Source: Pseudomonadota bacterium (GTDB lineage Bacteria; Pseudomonadota; Gammaproteobacteria; Burkholderiales; UBA9220). Taken from it: DNA of 57,902 bases. Shown here in pieces: positions 36,016 to 46,102 of the stretch; positions within the stretch are counted from its first letter, which is position 1; every line of letters begins with the position of its first letter. The DNA lies in the NCBI GenBank assembly GCA_021845865.1, contig JAJZVC010000015.1:1-57902 (forward strand). Direction: 5' to 3'. The notes under the pieces were generated by a model. The model saw only the letters and a program-made list of their open reading frames with translations, had not been told where the DNA came from and ran no database searches. A program made the translations under genes and the position numbers.

Positions 36016-37092
36016 CTAATTGGGCCAGCGGTAGGGGGTGGGGTCGAGGCTGGGTGGAGTGCCGAGCAGGAGGTCGGCTAGAAGCTGGGCGCTGGCGGGC
36101 GCCATGGTGACGCCGTAACGGAAATGCCCGCTGTTGAGGTAAAGATTGGAAATTTGCGGGTGGCGGTCAATGGTGGGGATGTTGCCCGGCGAACCGGGGC
36201 GTAAGCCGGCCCAATGCCGCACCAGCGGGGTGGCGGCGAGGAAGGGCAGGAGAGAGGCCGCTTCCCGGTACAGGTGGTCGCGGGCTTCCTGGGTGGTGCT
36301 TTTGTCGAAGCCCGCCTCTTCCAGGGTGCTGCCGACGAGAATATGGCCGTCGTCGCGGGGGACGAAATAAATGCCGTTCTTGATCAGCACCGGCGAAAAA
36401 CGGGGTTGGCTGGCCTTGAAAAGAAGCATCTGGCCGCGTACCGGCCAGATGTTCAGGCCCAGGGCTTGTTTCCCCAACAGCTCGCGGCTCCAGGCGCCGG
36501 CGGTGACGATGACGTTTGCCACGGCGAAGTTTCCCTGGGGCGTGACGACGGCGTCGACGCGCCCATGCGTCGCCTCCAGCCGTTCCACGGGCGCGGCGGC
36601 GACGATGCCGACCCCCTTCTGTTCCAGCCAGCGGCGCAGGGCATGGAGCAGGCGGGGATTGCGCACCTGGTTTACTTGCGGCAACCACAGGCTTTCCATG
36701 TCCTGGGCCAGTTCGGAGAGCTTGTCCCGGCTAAGGCATTTGTCCATGGCAAAGTCGAAGCGTTCGCGCCACGCCTCGGCACGCGGCTGATCGAAAGAAG
36801 GCAACACCAGCATGCCGCTGGGACGCAGCTCGGGGTCGATGCCGGTCTCCGCGAGAAGCTCCTCCGCCAGGCGCGGATAGCGTTCCATGCCGGCCAGCGC
36901 CAAGACATTCACCGGGTCGGGATAATCCCACGGCAACAAGGGGGAAAGAATGCCGCCACCGGCCCAGGACGCCTCGCGCCCCGGTTCGCCGCGGTCCAGG
37001 ATCGTCACTGAAAGACCGCGGCGGCGCAATTCCACGGCGGTCATCAGCCCCACCGCGCCCGCACCTATAATCAGACAATCTGTTTTCAACAC
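36016..37092 (-). CDS. thiO: glycine oxidase ThiO
   Basis: This 358-residue FAD enzyme of the DAAO family oxidises glycine to iminoglycine for thiazole synthesis of thiamine. The dinucleotide fold is CLIIGAGAVGLMTAVELRRRG; PDPVNVLALAGMERYP and the C-terminal HWAGLRPGSPGNIPTIDRHP, which ends in the FAD-binding GHFRYGVTMAP, are diagnostic. The start is GTG at 37092 after GGCAGGTC. It stands alone without other thi genes and shows no TPP riboswitch. It lies by the pilus genes, as its relative does in Pseudomonas. Confidence 0.92.
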   Translation of the reverse strand: MLKTDCLIIGAGAVGLMTAVELRRRGLSVTILDRGEPGREASWAGGGILSPLLPWDYPDPVNVLALAGMERYPRLAEELLAETGIDPELRPSGMLVLPSFDQPRAEAWRERFDFAMDKCLSRDKLSELAQDMESLWLPQVNQVRNPRLLHALRRWLEQKGVGIVAAAPVERLEATHGRVDAVVTPQGNFAVANVIVTAGAWSRELLGKQALGLNIWPVRGQMLLFKASQPRFSPVLIKNGIYFVPRDDGHILVGSTLEEAGFDKSTTQEARDHLYREAASLLPFLAATPLVRHWAGLRPGSPGNIPTIDRHPQISNLYLNSGHFRYGVTMAPASAQLLADLLLGTPPSLDPTPYRWPN

Positions 37093-37208
37093 GACCTGCC
37101 GCTTGGGGTAATATCCCGTTCATTCTACCAAAATGACCGTTGGTCGGACCGGTCTGCGGATTAGCGAAAGGGTGTCCTATGATTCAAACTGCCATGAAAG
37201 GGAAGAGA

Positions 37209-37640
37209 ATGAAAAAACACGCTGGCTTCACCTTGATCGAGTTGATGATCACCATCGCCATCATCGGGATTTTGGCCTCGATCGCCTTGCCGGCCTACCG
37301 GGATTACGTGACGCGGGGCAAGTTGACCGAGGCCTATTCCCAATTGGCGGATATGCGGGTGAAGATGGAGCAGTATTTCCAGGACAACCGCACCTATGTC
37401 GGGGCCTGTGCCGTCGGGACGACCGCTCCCTTGCCCAGCGGCATGCGCTACTTTACCTACGCCTGTTCCAACCTGAGCGCGACGACCTTCACCGTGACGG
37501 CGACCGGCGTGACGGCTGAAGGGACGGGGGGCTTCACCTTCACCATTGACCAGAACAACGCCAAGGCGACCACTGCCGTTCCCTCCGGCTGGACCAGCAA
37601 CGCCAGCTGCTGGGTGAGAACCAAGGGCGGTTCGTGCTGA
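37209..37640 (+). CDS. pilE: type IV pilin PilE-type
   Basis: This 143-residue prepilin has a short leader MKKHAG cut by PilD before FTLIELMITIAIIGILASIALPAYRDYV, the class III signal with Glu5. The globular part has four cysteines that could form disulfides (CAVGTT, YACSNLS, ASCWVRT and the final C). Upstream ATGs at 37179 and 37194 also lie in frame; 37209 was chosen for the leader's length. It heads pilE-fimT-pilV-pilW-pilX-pilY1. Confidence 0.88.
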   Translation: MKKHAGFTLIELMITIAIIGILASIALPAYRDYVTRGKLTEAYSQLADMRVKMEQYFQDNRTYVGACAVGTTAPLPSGMRYFTYACSNLSATTFTVTATGVTAEGTGGFTFTIDQNNAKATTAVPSGWTSNASCWVRTKGGSC

Positions 37641-37653
37641 GAGGGCTGACGCG

Positions 37654-38157
37654 ATGAGGGAAAAGGGATTCACGCTGCTGGAGTTGATGATCGGGGTTGC
37701 GGTGATCGGCATCCTCCTTGTGCTCGGGCTGCCTAGCTACCGTACGTGGATCCAGAATACCCAGATTCGCACCCTGTCGGATTCCCTTCTCAACGGCCTG
37801 CAATTGGCCAGGGCGGAGGCGGTAAAGCGAAACGGCGCCGTGACCTTTACCCTGAATGGCAGCAGCTGGACCGTGACGGATGCCGGCGGGACAACGATTC
37901 AGTCCCGCTCGGGCACCGAAGGCACGACCAACGCCACGATCAGCGCCACGCCAACGGGGACGACGGCCGTTTCGTTCAACGGCTTGGGGCGCTCGACCGC
38001 GGGGAGCGTTGTTAAATTTGATGTGAGCAATCCGACGGGCGGTACCTGCCAGGCAAGCGGGGGCACCATGCGCTGCCTGAGAGTGGAAGTGCAGATCGGC
38101 GGCCAGGTGCGGATGTGCGACCCCAAGTTGGCGTCCACCGACCCCTTGGGATGTTGA
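37654..38157 (+). CDS. fimT: GspH/FimT-family minor pseudopilin
   Basis: This 167-residue minor pilin has the leader MREKG before FTLLELMIGVAVIGILLVLG and a GspH/FimT body with NGLQLARAEAVKRNGAV near 55. FimT/FimU minor pilins start pilus assembly; some bind DNA for uptake. It follows pilE by 13 bases. Confidence 0.87.
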   Translation: MREKGFTLLELMIGVAVIGILLVLGLPSYRTWIQNTQIRTLSDSLLNGLQLARAEAVKRNGAVTFTLNGSSWTVTDAGGTTIQSRSGTEGTTNATISATPTGTTAVSFNGLGRSTAGSVVKFDVSNPTGGTCQASGGTMRCLRVEVQIGGQVRMCDPKLASTDPLGC

Positions 38158-38167
38158 GGCGGGGAAT

Positions 38168-38581
38168 ATGGAAAATCATGTGAAAAACCGGGCAACGCAG
38201 CGTGGCTCCATTCTCCTGGAGGGGTTGATTGCCATTTTGATTTTCTCCTTCGGCATCCTGGCCTTGGTCGGCATGCAGGCCGCCGCCATCAAGAGCACGT
38301 CGGAGGCCAAGTATCGGACTGACGCCAGCTTCCTCGCCAACCAGCTGGTGGGACAGATGTGGGCGGACAACCGGGCCACCATGGCAAGCAACTACCAGAC
38401 CGGCGGTTCGGCCTACAACACCTGGAAAACCCAGGTGGAAGCGACGCTTCCCGGCGCGGCGGCCAATCCGCCGACGGTGGTGGTTGGGGCCAACAATCAG
38501 GTAACGGTAACCGTCCGCTGGCAGGCGCCCAGCGAGTCCGCCGCCCACCGCTTCGTGCTGGTGGCGCAAGTCAACGGTTAA
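38168..38581 (+). CDS. pilV: type IV pilus minor pilin PilV
   Basis: This 137-residue protein has a class III leader ending in RG before SILLEGLIAILIFSFGILALVGMQAAAI, and the Glu at mature position 5. The PilV body has EAKYRTDASFLANQLVGQMWADN. It forms the initiation complex with PilW and PilX. It lies ten bases after fimT. Confidence 0.88.
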   Translation: MENHVKNRATQRGSILLEGLIAILIFSFGILALVGMQAAAIKSTSEAKYRTDASFLANQLVGQMWADNRATMASNYQTGGSAYNTWKTQVEATLPGAAANPPTVVVGANNQVTVTVRWQAPSESAAHRFVLVAQVNG

Positions 38582-38595
38582 ACCGGGAGAGGGCA

Positions 38596-39759
38596 ATGTT
38601 TCTGGAAATGGCGAATCGCAGGAAGGCGGGGGGGTTCAGCATCGTCGAACTGATGGTGGGGATGGTGCTGGGCCTCATCGGCATTCTGGTGGTGATGCAG
38701 GTGTATCTGTTCTCCGAGGGGCGGAAGCGCACCACCACCAGCGGCGGCGACGCCCAAAGCAACGGCGCCATCGCCCTCTACACCCTGCAGAAGGACACGG
38801 CCTTGGCCGGTTACGGCATGGCCAGCCTGGATATCCTCAACTGCAACGTCCGCGCCTACAACGAGAATCGCAATCCCACGGATTTCACCTTCAGCGCCAT
38901 GGCGCCGGTGACCATCAATCCGACGGGCATTCCGGCGGGGGACGCCAATACCGACGTGGTGCGGGTGGCCTACGGCACCTCGGACGGCTTGGCCGAGGGA
39001 GTGTCGTTCCGCCAGCAGTCCGGGGCCTCCGCCAACTACCAGGTGGATAACCGTTCCGGCTTTACCGTCGGCAACATGGTCATCACCGTTCAGTCCGGCC
39101 TGGACTGCACCCTGGCGCAAATCACCGATCTTCCCGCCAGTGGCAGCTGCGGCCAGGGCGGCGGCGGTCAGACCGACGTGGTGATCCACAATTCTGGCCA
39201 GTTCAAGGACCCCGGCCAGAACTGCAACCAAGTGCCTTCCCACTGGAACAAACCGAGCGGCTTGGGCGTGACCTACACCAGCGGCAAGCTCTACGACATG
39301 GGGCGCCTTCCCGCCGCGCACATTTACGCGGTGCGCAACGGCAACCTCACCATGTGCGACTACATGGCGGCGGACTGCGCCGATGCCGCCAAGGTGAACG
39401 ATGCCACCGTCTGGGTGCCCATCGTCAACAATATCGTCAGCTTGCAAGCGCAGTACGGCAGGGATACGTCGGCGCCCATGGACATGGTGGTGGATACCTA
39501 CGACCAGACCACGCCGACCACGGCCTGCGGCTATGCGCGGGTTCCCGCGGTGCGGCTGGCGGTGGTGGCGAGAAGCCCGCAGTACGAGAAGGACGCGGTG
39601 ACCCCGGCAGCGCCGGCTTGGCTCGGCGGCAGCGTCGATCTCAGCAAGAAGCCCGACGGCACCGCCAATCCCGACTGGCAGCATTACCGCTACAAATTGT
39701 TCGAAACGGTGATTCCTCTGCGGAATATCGTCTGGATGGGGGTACAGACATCATGCTGA
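38596..39759 (+). CDS. pilW: type IV pilus assembly protein PilW
   Basis: PilW (387 residues) is a large minor pilin. The leader ends in GG before FSIVELMVGMVLGLIGILVVMQVY. The body is typical, with YTLQKDTALAGYGMA and, later, LTMCDYMAADC. ATG 38596 follows GGGAGAGGGCA; ATG 38608 is an alternative. It overlaps pilX by seven bases. Confidence 0.9.
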   Translation: MFLEMANRRKAGGFSIVELMVGMVLGLIGILVVMQVYLFSEGRKRTTTSGGDAQSNGAIALYTLQKDTALAGYGMASLDILNCNVRAYNENRNPTDFTFSAMAPVTINPTGIPAGDANTDVVRVAYGTSDGLAEGVSFRQQSGASANYQVDNRSGFTVGNMVITVQSGLDCTLAQITDLPASGSCGQGGGGQTDVVIHNSGQFKDPGQNCNQVPSHWNKPSGLGVTYTSGKLYDMGRLPAAHIYAVRNGNLTMCDYMAADCADAAKVNDATVWVPIVNNIVSLQAQYGRDTSAPMDMVVDTYDQTTPTTACGYARVPAVRLAVVARSPQYEKDAVTPAAPAWLGGSVDLSKKPDGTANPDWQHYRYKLFETVIPLRNIVWMGVQTSC

Positions 39760-40385
39760 GGCCCGTGCACAGCTCTCGGGGAAACGCTCCCCAGCGGCAG
39801 CGGGGGGTGGTGCTGTTCATCGCCCTCATCGTGCTGGTGGCCATGACCCTGGCGGGGATCGCCCTGGTGCGTTCGGTGGATACGTCCAACGTCATCGCCG
39901 GCAACCTGGCCTTCCGCCAAAGCGCCACCCATTCCGGCGATGCCGGCATCGAGGCGGCGATTACCTGGCTGTCGGCGAACAATACGGGGTCGACGCTGTT
40001 CAACGGCGATTCGGCCAATGGCTATGTGGCCTTCCGCCAGGACCCGGCCATCGATCCCAATACCGGCCTGACGGAGACCTGGGACCACTTCTGGACCACG
40101 AGTCTGGCGGCGGCCAGTCCGAGCTCCATCGTGACCCTGTCTACGGATACCTCGGGCAACACCGTGTCCTACATCATTCACCGCCTGTGCGCCGCCAACG
40201 GCGACCCCAACGCCACGGCGACGGCCTGCGTGACCAACCTCAATCAAAGCAACGTCCAGGGCAGCAGCAAGGGGGCGGGGGTCATCGCCCTGCAGGGCAG
40301 CACCCAGGTCTACTACCGCATCACGGCCCGCATCGCCGGGCCGAAAAATACCGTCAGCTACGTGCAATCCATCATCTTGATGTGA
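39753..40385 (+). CDS. pilX: type IV pilus assembly protein PilX
   Basis: PilX (210 residues) has the PilX-N domain: RQRGVVLFIALIVLVAMTLAGIALVRSVDTSN, with a class III-like hydrophobic segment, then NLAFRQSATHSGDAGIEAAI. It lacks the classic Glu5, as usual for PilX. The start is set by the overlap with pilW. Confidence 0.88.
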   Translation: MLRPVHSSRGNAPQRQRGVVLFIALIVLVAMTLAGIALVRSVDTSNVIAGNLAFRQSATHSGDAGIEAAITWLSANNTGSTLFNGDSANGYVAFRQDPAIDPNTGLTETWDHFWTTSLAAASPSSIVTLSTDTSGNTVSYIIHRLCAANGDPNATATACVTNLNQSNVQGSSKGAGVIALQGSTQVYYRITARIAGPKNTVSYVQSIILM

Positions 40386-40408
40386 TGGTCTAGGCAAGGA
40401 GAAGCGCC

Positions 40409-43400
40409 ATGAAAGCCGGTTCCACGATTCGATATTTCCGCCGCCACTGGGCCCCGTGGCTGGTCGCGTTGCTATTGAATTTGCCCTTGGCAGGGCTGAG
40501 CGCGACCACCGATTTGGCGAATAGCCCCATGGTCACTTCTTCCTCGGTCGATGTGCTGCCGAATATCTTCTTTATTCTGGATGATTCCGGCAGCATGGGC
40601 TGGACCTACATGCCGGACGAGGTGAGCAACTTCACCTGGAACTATGGCTATGTCAGCAGCCAGTGCAACGGGGTTTATTACAACCCGAACATCACTTATC
40701 TGCCGCCGTTGGACTCCACCGGGGCAAGTTACCCTAATTCCAGCTTTACCGCGGCCTGGACGAATGGCTTCAATACCGGTGCCGGGACGGTAAACCTGAG
40801 CACTTCCTTCCGTCCGGGCGACGGTACCAGCGCGGGGGCGGCTTTTTACTACACCTACAGCGGTACTCAGACCTCGAAAACGTACAGCAGCACAACCTCC
40901 ACCTTCTACAAGGAGTGCAACAGCAGTTTCGGTAACACCCCTGGAAAGAACGTGTTTGCCAAGGTCACCGTCAGTTCCACCTCCGGGCCGGGCGGGACGG
41001 ACGAACGGCAGAACTTCGCCAACTGGTACAGCTATTACCGCACCCGGATGCTGATGATGAAAACCGCCGCCAGCCGGGCTTTCGCTGCCATCGGGAACCG
41101 TTACCGGGTCGGCTTCATGAGCATCAACAACAATACCGGCAGCGACTTTCTCAATGTCGCCACCTTTGACAGCACGCAGAAGGCCAGTTGGTACGCCAAG
41201 TTGTTCAATGCCAACCCGAATAATGGCACTCCCTTGCGTTCGGCGCTGTCCACCGCCGGCCTGCTCTACGCGGGGAAAATGAATGGCCAGTCATTTAATG
41301 GCTCGAGCGTGACGGACCCGGTCCAGTATTCCTGCCAGCAGAACTTCACGATTCTATCCACGGACGGCTACTGGAACACGGGCAATGACAGCGGCTGCTC
41401 GGGCCGCAACGGCGCGGGCTGTCAACTGGATAAGACCTCGGCCGTCGGCAACCAGGATAACAACCTCGCCACGGCGCCCCGCACGCCAACTCCCTTCTAC
41501 GACGGGGGGACCGCGACTAATGCCAGCAATACGTTGGCCGATGTGGCGTTCTATTACTATAAGACCGATCTACGAAATTCTACCCTCGGCAACTGTACCG
41601 GCGCCCTGGGTTCCGACGTGTGCGAGGATAACGTGCCGGGCAGCGGGGACGATAAGTCGGTCAGCCAACACATGACCACCTTTACCCTCGGCCTGGGGGC
41701 CCAGGGCAAGATGGTGTATTCGCCCACCTACAAGACGGATACCTCCGGTGATTACCTCAAAATCAAGAACGGCGACACCGGTTGCAGTTGGCTGACTAGC
41801 GGGGCGACCTGTAACTGGCCGATACCGGGCTCCGATAAATCGGAGAATATCGATGATCTGTGGCACGCCGCCGTCAATGGCCGGGGAACCTATTATTCCG
41901 CCACCGACCCGACTACCCTGGCGACCGGTCTTTCCGGTGCCCTGGCGGGAGTCAACTCCCGTACCGGTTCTTCCGCCGCCGCCACCACCAGTAACCCCAA
42001 CGTGACTTCCGGCGACAACTTCGTTTTCAGTTCGACCTTCACGACGCAGGACTGGACCGGGGAACTGATTCGCCAGCAAATGGACTTGCAGACCGGGGCC
42101 ATTTCCACCACGGTTGACTGGGCGGCGCAGTCCCTGTTGGACGGCAAGGTGGGCGCGACTTCCGATACGCGGACGGTTTACACCTATAGCTCCAGCGCGG
42201 CGAACAAATTGAAGGCCTTCCTCTGGGCCAACCTGAACGCGACGGAACAAACGTACTTCCAGACCGCCAACATCAGCTCCCTGTCCCAATGGTGTACCGT
42301 CGGGACCGCCTGCCTGGACGCGACCCAAAAAACCAACGCCGTTGGCGCGAATCTGGTGAATTTCATCCGCGGCCAAACCGGCTACGAGAACCGCACCACC
42401 AATGCCGCCGCCAACCGCCTCTACCGCAGCCGGGCCCATGTCCTGGGGGATATCGTGTCGGCCGAGGCGGTGTACGTGAAAAAGCCGCTCTACACCTATT
42501 CCGACGCGGGTTATGCCAGCTTCGTCACCGCCAATACCAACCGCCAGGGAATGGTGTACGTGGCGGCCAACGACGGCATGATGCATGCCTTCAACGCGGA
42601 TACCGGCGCAGAGTCGTTTTCCTATATCCCGACCACGATGCTGCCTAACCTCTATAAGCTGGCGGATTTCAACTACAGCGCTCAGCACCGCTACTTCGTG
42701 GACGGCACGCCGGTGGTGGGCGACGCCTATTTCGGCGGCGGCTGGAAAACGATTCTGGTCGGCGGCTTCAACGGCGGGGGACGCGGTTTCTACGCCATGG
42801 ACGTGACGAACCCGGCGGCTCCCCAGGCTTTGTGGGAATTCAAGGCGCGCGATTCCAGCGTGACGCCCTGCGCCGCCACGACTGCCGCCGCCGAGGGGCA
42901 AACCGATGATTGCGACGTGGGCTATAGCTATGGCAATCCCATTGTCACCAAACTGCCGGACGGCACTTGGGTGGTGCTGGTGACGTCGGGCTACAACAAC
43001 GTCAACCCGGGGGACGGCCAGGGTTACCTGTACGTGCTGAACGCCCAGACGGGGGCCATTATCAAGAAGATCGGCACCGGCGTGGGCAGCACCACGACGC
43101 CGAGCGGGTTGTCGCGAATCAACGCCTGGACGGACAACGGCATGGTGGACAACACCTCCCTGCGGGCATATGGCGGGGATTTGCTGGGCAACGTGTGGCG
43201 TTTCGATTTGACGGCCTACACGGCTCACCATCTGGCCACCTTGCGGGACACGGGGGCGGGCGTTCAGCCCATCACCGCCAAGCCCGAACTTGGCCTGGTG
43301 AGCAACCATGTGGTGGTGTACGTGGGAACGGGCCGTTACCTGGGGACCACCGACCTCGCCGACACCTCCCAGCAATCCTTCTACGCCATCAAGGATCCCC

Positions 43401-43903
43401 TCGATGCGACGGATTACGGGGCCAATTTCCGCGCCACGGCCAATGTGGTCCAGCAGACCCTGACCCAGACCACGGATGTCAGCGGAGCCATCGTCCGCAC
43501 CGCCAGCAGCAATGCGGTGGATTTCTCGAGCAATGACGGTTGGTTCATCGACCTGCCCGATACGGGCGAGCGCGACAATACCGACCCGGCGCTGGCCCTG
43601 GGGACCCTGGTGTTCACCACCAACGTGCCCAATGCCAATGCCTGTACCATCGGGGGTTACAGCTGGATTTACTACCTGGATTACCGCACCGGTTCCTTCG
43701 TCTCGACCGCCAGCGGACAGCAGGTGGCGCGGCGTCTCGGCAATTCCTTGGCCACTCGGCCGGTACTGGTGCGGCTGCCCAACAACTCGGTGGTGAGCCT
43801 GACCAAGTTGTCCGATACCACGGTGGATGTGGGCAACGTTCCCATCGGCGCCGGCGGCAATACCGTCCGCCGCGTGCTGTGGCGGGAACTGTTCAACGAA
43901 TAG
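40409..43903 (+). CDS. pilY1: pilus tip adhesin PilY1
   Basis: PilY1 (1164 residues) is the tip-associated adhesin and mechanosensor. A signal peptide (1-30, VALLLNLPLAGLSA) leads to a von Willebrand A-like domain with the MIDAS motif FILDDSGSM near residue 55. The C-terminal half (from about 680) is a beta-propeller with MVYVAANDGMMHAFNADTG and YLYVLNAQTG repeats. It closes the pil group and its stop abuts the ispH stop. Confidence 0.93.
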   Translation: MKAGSTIRYFRRHWAPWLVALLLNLPLAGLSATTDLANSPMVTSSSVDVLPNIFFILDDSGSMGWTYMPDEVSNFTWNYGYVSSQCNGVYYNPNITYLPPLDSTGASYPNSSFTAAWTNGFNTGAGTVNLSTSFRPGDGTSAGAAFYYTYSGTQTSKTYSSTTSTFYKECNSSFGNTPGKNVFAKVTVSSTSGPGGTDERQNFANWYSYYRTRMLMMKTAASRAFAAIGNRYRVGFMSINNNTGSDFLNVATFDSTQKASWYAKLFNANPNNGTPLRSALSTAGLLYAGKMNGQSFNGSSVTDPVQYSCQQNFTILSTDGYWNTGNDSGCSGRNGAGCQLDKTSAVGNQDNNLATAPRTPTPFYDGGTATNASNTLADVAFYYYKTDLRNSTLGNCTGALGSDVCEDNVPGSGDDKSVSQHMTTFTLGLGAQGKMVYSPTYKTDTSGDYLKIKNGDTGCSWLTSGATCNWPIPGSDKSENIDDLWHAAVNGRGTYYSATDPTTLATGLSGALAGVNSRTGSSAAATTSNPNVTSGDNFVFSSTFTTQDWTGELIRQQMDLQTGAISTTVDWAAQSLLDGKVGATSDTRTVYTYSSSAANKLKAFLWANLNATEQTYFQTANISSLSQWCTVGTACLDATQKTNAVGANLVNFIRGQTGYENRTTNAAANRLYRSRAHVLGDIVSAEAVYVKKPLYTYSDAGYASFVTANTNRQGMVYVAANDGMMHAFNADTGAESFSYIPTTMLPNLYKLADFNYSAQHRYFVDGTPVVGDAYFGGGWKTILVGGFNGGGRGFYAMDVTNPAAPQALWEFKARDSSVTPCAATTAAAEGQTDDCDVGYSYGNPIVTKLPDGTWVVLVTSGYNNVNPGDGQGYLYVLNAQTGAIIKKIGTGVGSTTTPSGLSRINAWTDNGMVDNTSLRAYGGDLLGNVWRFDLTAYTAHHLATLRDTGAGVQPITAKPELGLVSNHVVVYVGTGRYLGTTDLADTSQQSFYAIKDPLDATDYGANFRATANVVQQTLTQTTDVSGAIVRTASSNAVDFSSNDGWFIDLPDTGERDNTDPALALGTLVFTTNVPNANACTIGGYSWIYYLDYRTGSFVSTASGQQVARRLGNSLATRPVLVRLPNNSVVSLTKLSDTTVDVGNVPIGAGGNTVRRVLWRELFNE

Positions 43904-44833
43904 TCAGGTAGGGGAAGCGAGGTTCCGGGGGAGGGAGAACACCACGTTCTCCTCCCTCCCCGAGAGTTCCTCCACCGGGTCCGCGCCGAGTTCCCGCAGG
44001 CGGGCGATGACCTGCCGCACCAGCACTTCCGGCGCTGAGGCGCCGGCGGTGACGCCGACGCATGATTTCCCCTTCAGCCAAGCCGGGTCGAGCTGGCCGG
44101 CGTTGTCCACCATGTGGGCCTCGGTGCCTCGGTTGCTGGCCACCTCCCGCAGGCGGTTGGAGTTGGAACTGTTGGGGGAGCCGACCACGATCACCAGGTC
44201 GCAGCGCTGAGCGAGGGTTTTGACGGCGTCCTGGCGGTTTTGAGTGGCGTAGCAGATGTCGTCCGTTCTCGGTCCCGCGATGCCCGGAAAGCGTGCCTTG
44301 AGCGCGGCGATGATGGCGGCGGCGTCATCCATGGAGAGCGTGGTTTGGGTGACGAAGGCCAAGTTGTCCGGGGTGCTGACCTCGAGGGTTGCCACGTCTT
44401 CCGGTTTTTCCACCAGGTAGATGCCGTTGTCCACTTGGCCCATGGTCCCTTCCACCTCTGGATGGCCCCGGTGGCCGATCATGACGATTTCCTTGCCCTG
44501 CTGGCGCAGCCGGGCGACGGCCAGATGCACCTTGGTTACCAGGGGGCAGGTGGCGTCGAAGACCTTCAGCCCCCGTTTTTCCGCTTCCTCCTGGACGGCA
44601 CGGGACACGCCGTGGGCGCTGAAAATGACGGTGCTGCCGGGGGGGATTTCCGCCAGGTCCTCGACAAACACGGCGCCCATTTGCCGCAGGCGGTCGACGA
44701 CGAACTTGTTGTGCACCACCTCGTGCCGCACGTAAATGGGGGCGCCGAACTGCCGCAAGGCGCGTTCGACGATTTCGATGGCCCGGTCGACGCCGGCGCA
44801 GAAACCACGGGGGTTGGCTAGGAGGACTTGCAT
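43904..44833 (-). CDS. ispH: 4-hydroxy-3-methylbut-2-enyl diphosphate reductase
   Basis: IspH (309 residues) is the last enzyme of the MEP isoprenoid pathway and has a 4Fe-4S cluster. The three cluster cysteines are in [24 protein letters not shown] and [14 protein letters not shown]; the TTL motif TQTTLSMDD is also present. A TATAAT on the minus strand at 44849-44854 gives a very short leader of about nine bases. The cold-shock gene separates it from fkpB, its usual operon partner. Confidence 0.97.
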   Translation of the reverse strand: MQVLLANPRGFCAGVDRAIEIVERALRQFGAPIYVRHEVVHNKFVVDRLRQMGAVFVEDLAEIPPGSTVIFSAHGVSRAVQEEAEKRGLKVFDATCPLVTKVHLAVARLRQQGKEIVMIGHRGHPEVEGTMGQVDNGIYLVEKPEDVATLEVSTPDNLAFVTQTTLSMDDAAAIIAALKARFPGIAGPRTDDICYATQNRQDAVKTLAQRCDLVIVVGSPNSSNSNRLREVASNRGTEAHMVDNAGQLDPAWLKGKSCVGVTAGASAPEVLVRQVIARLRELGADPVEELSGREENVVFSLPRNLASPT

Positions 44834-44962
44834 TTGGAATAAAAGTTGATTATAAGCACATTACGTACTACTCATGCGGATTGCATAGCAGGGGCATGAA
44901 GCAGGTGTTCATCATAATCCAGATAAAACCATAACAACAGGAACAAGTATGAGGGTAAGCGC

Positions 44963-45181
44963 ATGGCAGTCGGTATTGTTAAGTGGTTCAGCAGTGTAAA
45001 GGGCTACGGTTTTATCGAGCAGGAAGAAGGCGAGGATTTGTTTGTCCATTTTTCCGAGCTGCAGATGGATGGATACCGGACCCTCCGTGGCGGACAACGG
45101 GTGACTTTCGACGTTGGCCGCGGTGAGAAGGGAGCCCACGCCGTCAAGGTGACTCTCTTGAAGGAAACGCCCGCGGGCTAG
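44963..45181 (+). CDS. cold-shock domain protein
   Basis: This 72-residue CspA-type protein binds RNA. RNP1 is KGYGFIEQ and RNP2 is LFVHFSEL; the usual length is 65-75. Its stop shares the palindrome CTAG with the fkpB stop on the opposite strand. A 129-base 5' region without genes precedes it, as is common for cold-shock genes whose leader folds with temperature. It breaks the ispH-fkpB pairing. Confidence 0.92.
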   Translation: MAVGIVKWFSSVKGYGFIEQEEGEDLFVHFSELQMDGYRTLRGGQRVTFDVGRGEKGAHAVKVTLLKETPAG

Positions 45182-45615
45182 TCCCGCAGGATTTCAGTAA
45201 TTTCCACTTCGAATACCACCGGACAATCACTCAAGGGGTGATTGAAGTCCACCCTGGCGTGGTCCTCGAGTTTCTCCAGGACCACGCCGCCCGCGGTATT
45301 GCCATCCGGAAGCGTGAAGGCGATCAGGCTGTTCGGCTCCACCGGCATGTTCGCGGGGAAATCTTCCAGCGGAACGTCCAGGATGCGCGCCGGATCGCTC
45401 GTGCCGAAGGCTTCTTCCGGCGGCAGGTTGAAGACGTAACGCCGCTTGGGGGAAAGCCCCACCAGGCACTGCTCCAGCTTGGGCTCCAGTTCGCCTTCCC
45501 CTAGCCGAAGGGGAAGAGGCTCGCCGTCGAAATTGTTGTCGATTTCCTTGCCGTTGAGACCGCTAAGACGGTAATGCAGCAAAATCCGGTCGCCGAATTC
45601 GGCGGTTGCGTCCAT
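45178..45615 (-). CDS. fkpB: FKBP-type peptidyl-prolyl isomerase FkpB (SlpA)
   Basis: This 145-residue enzyme is of the SlpA/FkpB type: FKBP domain with a flap insert. Motifs are RILLHYRLSGLNGKEIDNN and LGEGELEPKLEQCLVGLSP, and DARVDFNHPL in the C-terminal part. AAGGGAAAGACCG precedes the ATG. It follows lspA in the ribF-ileS-lspA-fkpB operon. Confidence 0.94.
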   Translation of the reverse strand: MDATAEFGDRILLHYRLSGLNGKEIDNNFDGEPLPLRLGEGELEPKLEQCLVGLSPKRRYVFNLPPEEAFGTSDPARILDVPLEDFPANMPVEPNSLIAFTLPDGNTAGGVVLEKLEDHARVDFNHPLSDCPVVFEVEITEILRD

Positions 45616-45628
45616 CGGTCTTTCCCTT

Positions 45629-46102
45629 TTATTGAGGCTTGGCGGGTTTGCGGAAACTGTCCCACACCAGCAGCACGGCGCCGCCGGTGATGGCCGAGTC
45701 GGCCACGTTGAAGGCTGGCCAGTAGTAGTCCCGCCAGTAGAGTTGGATGAAGTCGATCACATGGCCGAGGGCGATGCGGTCGATCAGGTTTCCCAGCGCG
45801 CCGCCCAGAATCAGTGCCAGGGCCAGGCTGAACAGGGCTTGGTGGGGATGTCGGCGCAAGAGAAGGACGATGACCGCCGAGGCGGCGACCGCCACTAGGC
45901 TGAAAAAGGCCCTCTGCCATCCTCCCGCGTCGGCCAGCAGGCTGAAGGCGGCGCCGGTGTTGTAGGCCAGCACCAGGTTGAAGGACGGCAGCACCGGCAA
46001 TTTATCCCCCAGCTGGAATACCGTGGTCACCCAGTATTTGGTGAGCTGGTCGAGGACGATGACCCCGGCGCTGATCGTCAGCCACCGCATCCAGTTAGGC
46101 AT
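45629..46102 (-). CDS. lspA: lipoprotein signal peptidase
   Basis: LspA (157 residues) cuts the signal peptide from diacylated prolipoproteins. Four membrane segments are visible; the catalytic aspartates lie in [16 protein letters not shown] and FNVADSAI, and [11 protein letters not shown] is conserved. ATG 46102 overlaps the end of ileS by eight bases; open frame further upstream lies in ileS. Confidence 0.96.
   Translation of the reverse strand: MPNWMRWLTISAGVIVLDQLTKYWVTTVFQLGDKLPVLPSFNLVLAYNTGAAFSLLADAGGWQRAFFSLVAVAASAVIVLLLRRHPHQALFSLALALILGGALGNLIDRIALGHVIDFIQLYWRDYYWPAFNVADSAITGGAVLLVWDSFRKPAKPQ

Noticed and set aside
37093-37208. TPP riboswitch ahead of thiO
   Set aside because: The conserved CUGAGA and related elements are missing; the gene has only a short GTG-led leader.
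37133-37208. Sigma-54 promoter for pilE
   Set aside because: TGGTC...TCTGC has the doublets two bases too far apart (14 instead of 12).
41570-43375. 601-residue open frame opposite pilY1
   Set aside because: Antisense shadow in a GC-rich gene; no domains.
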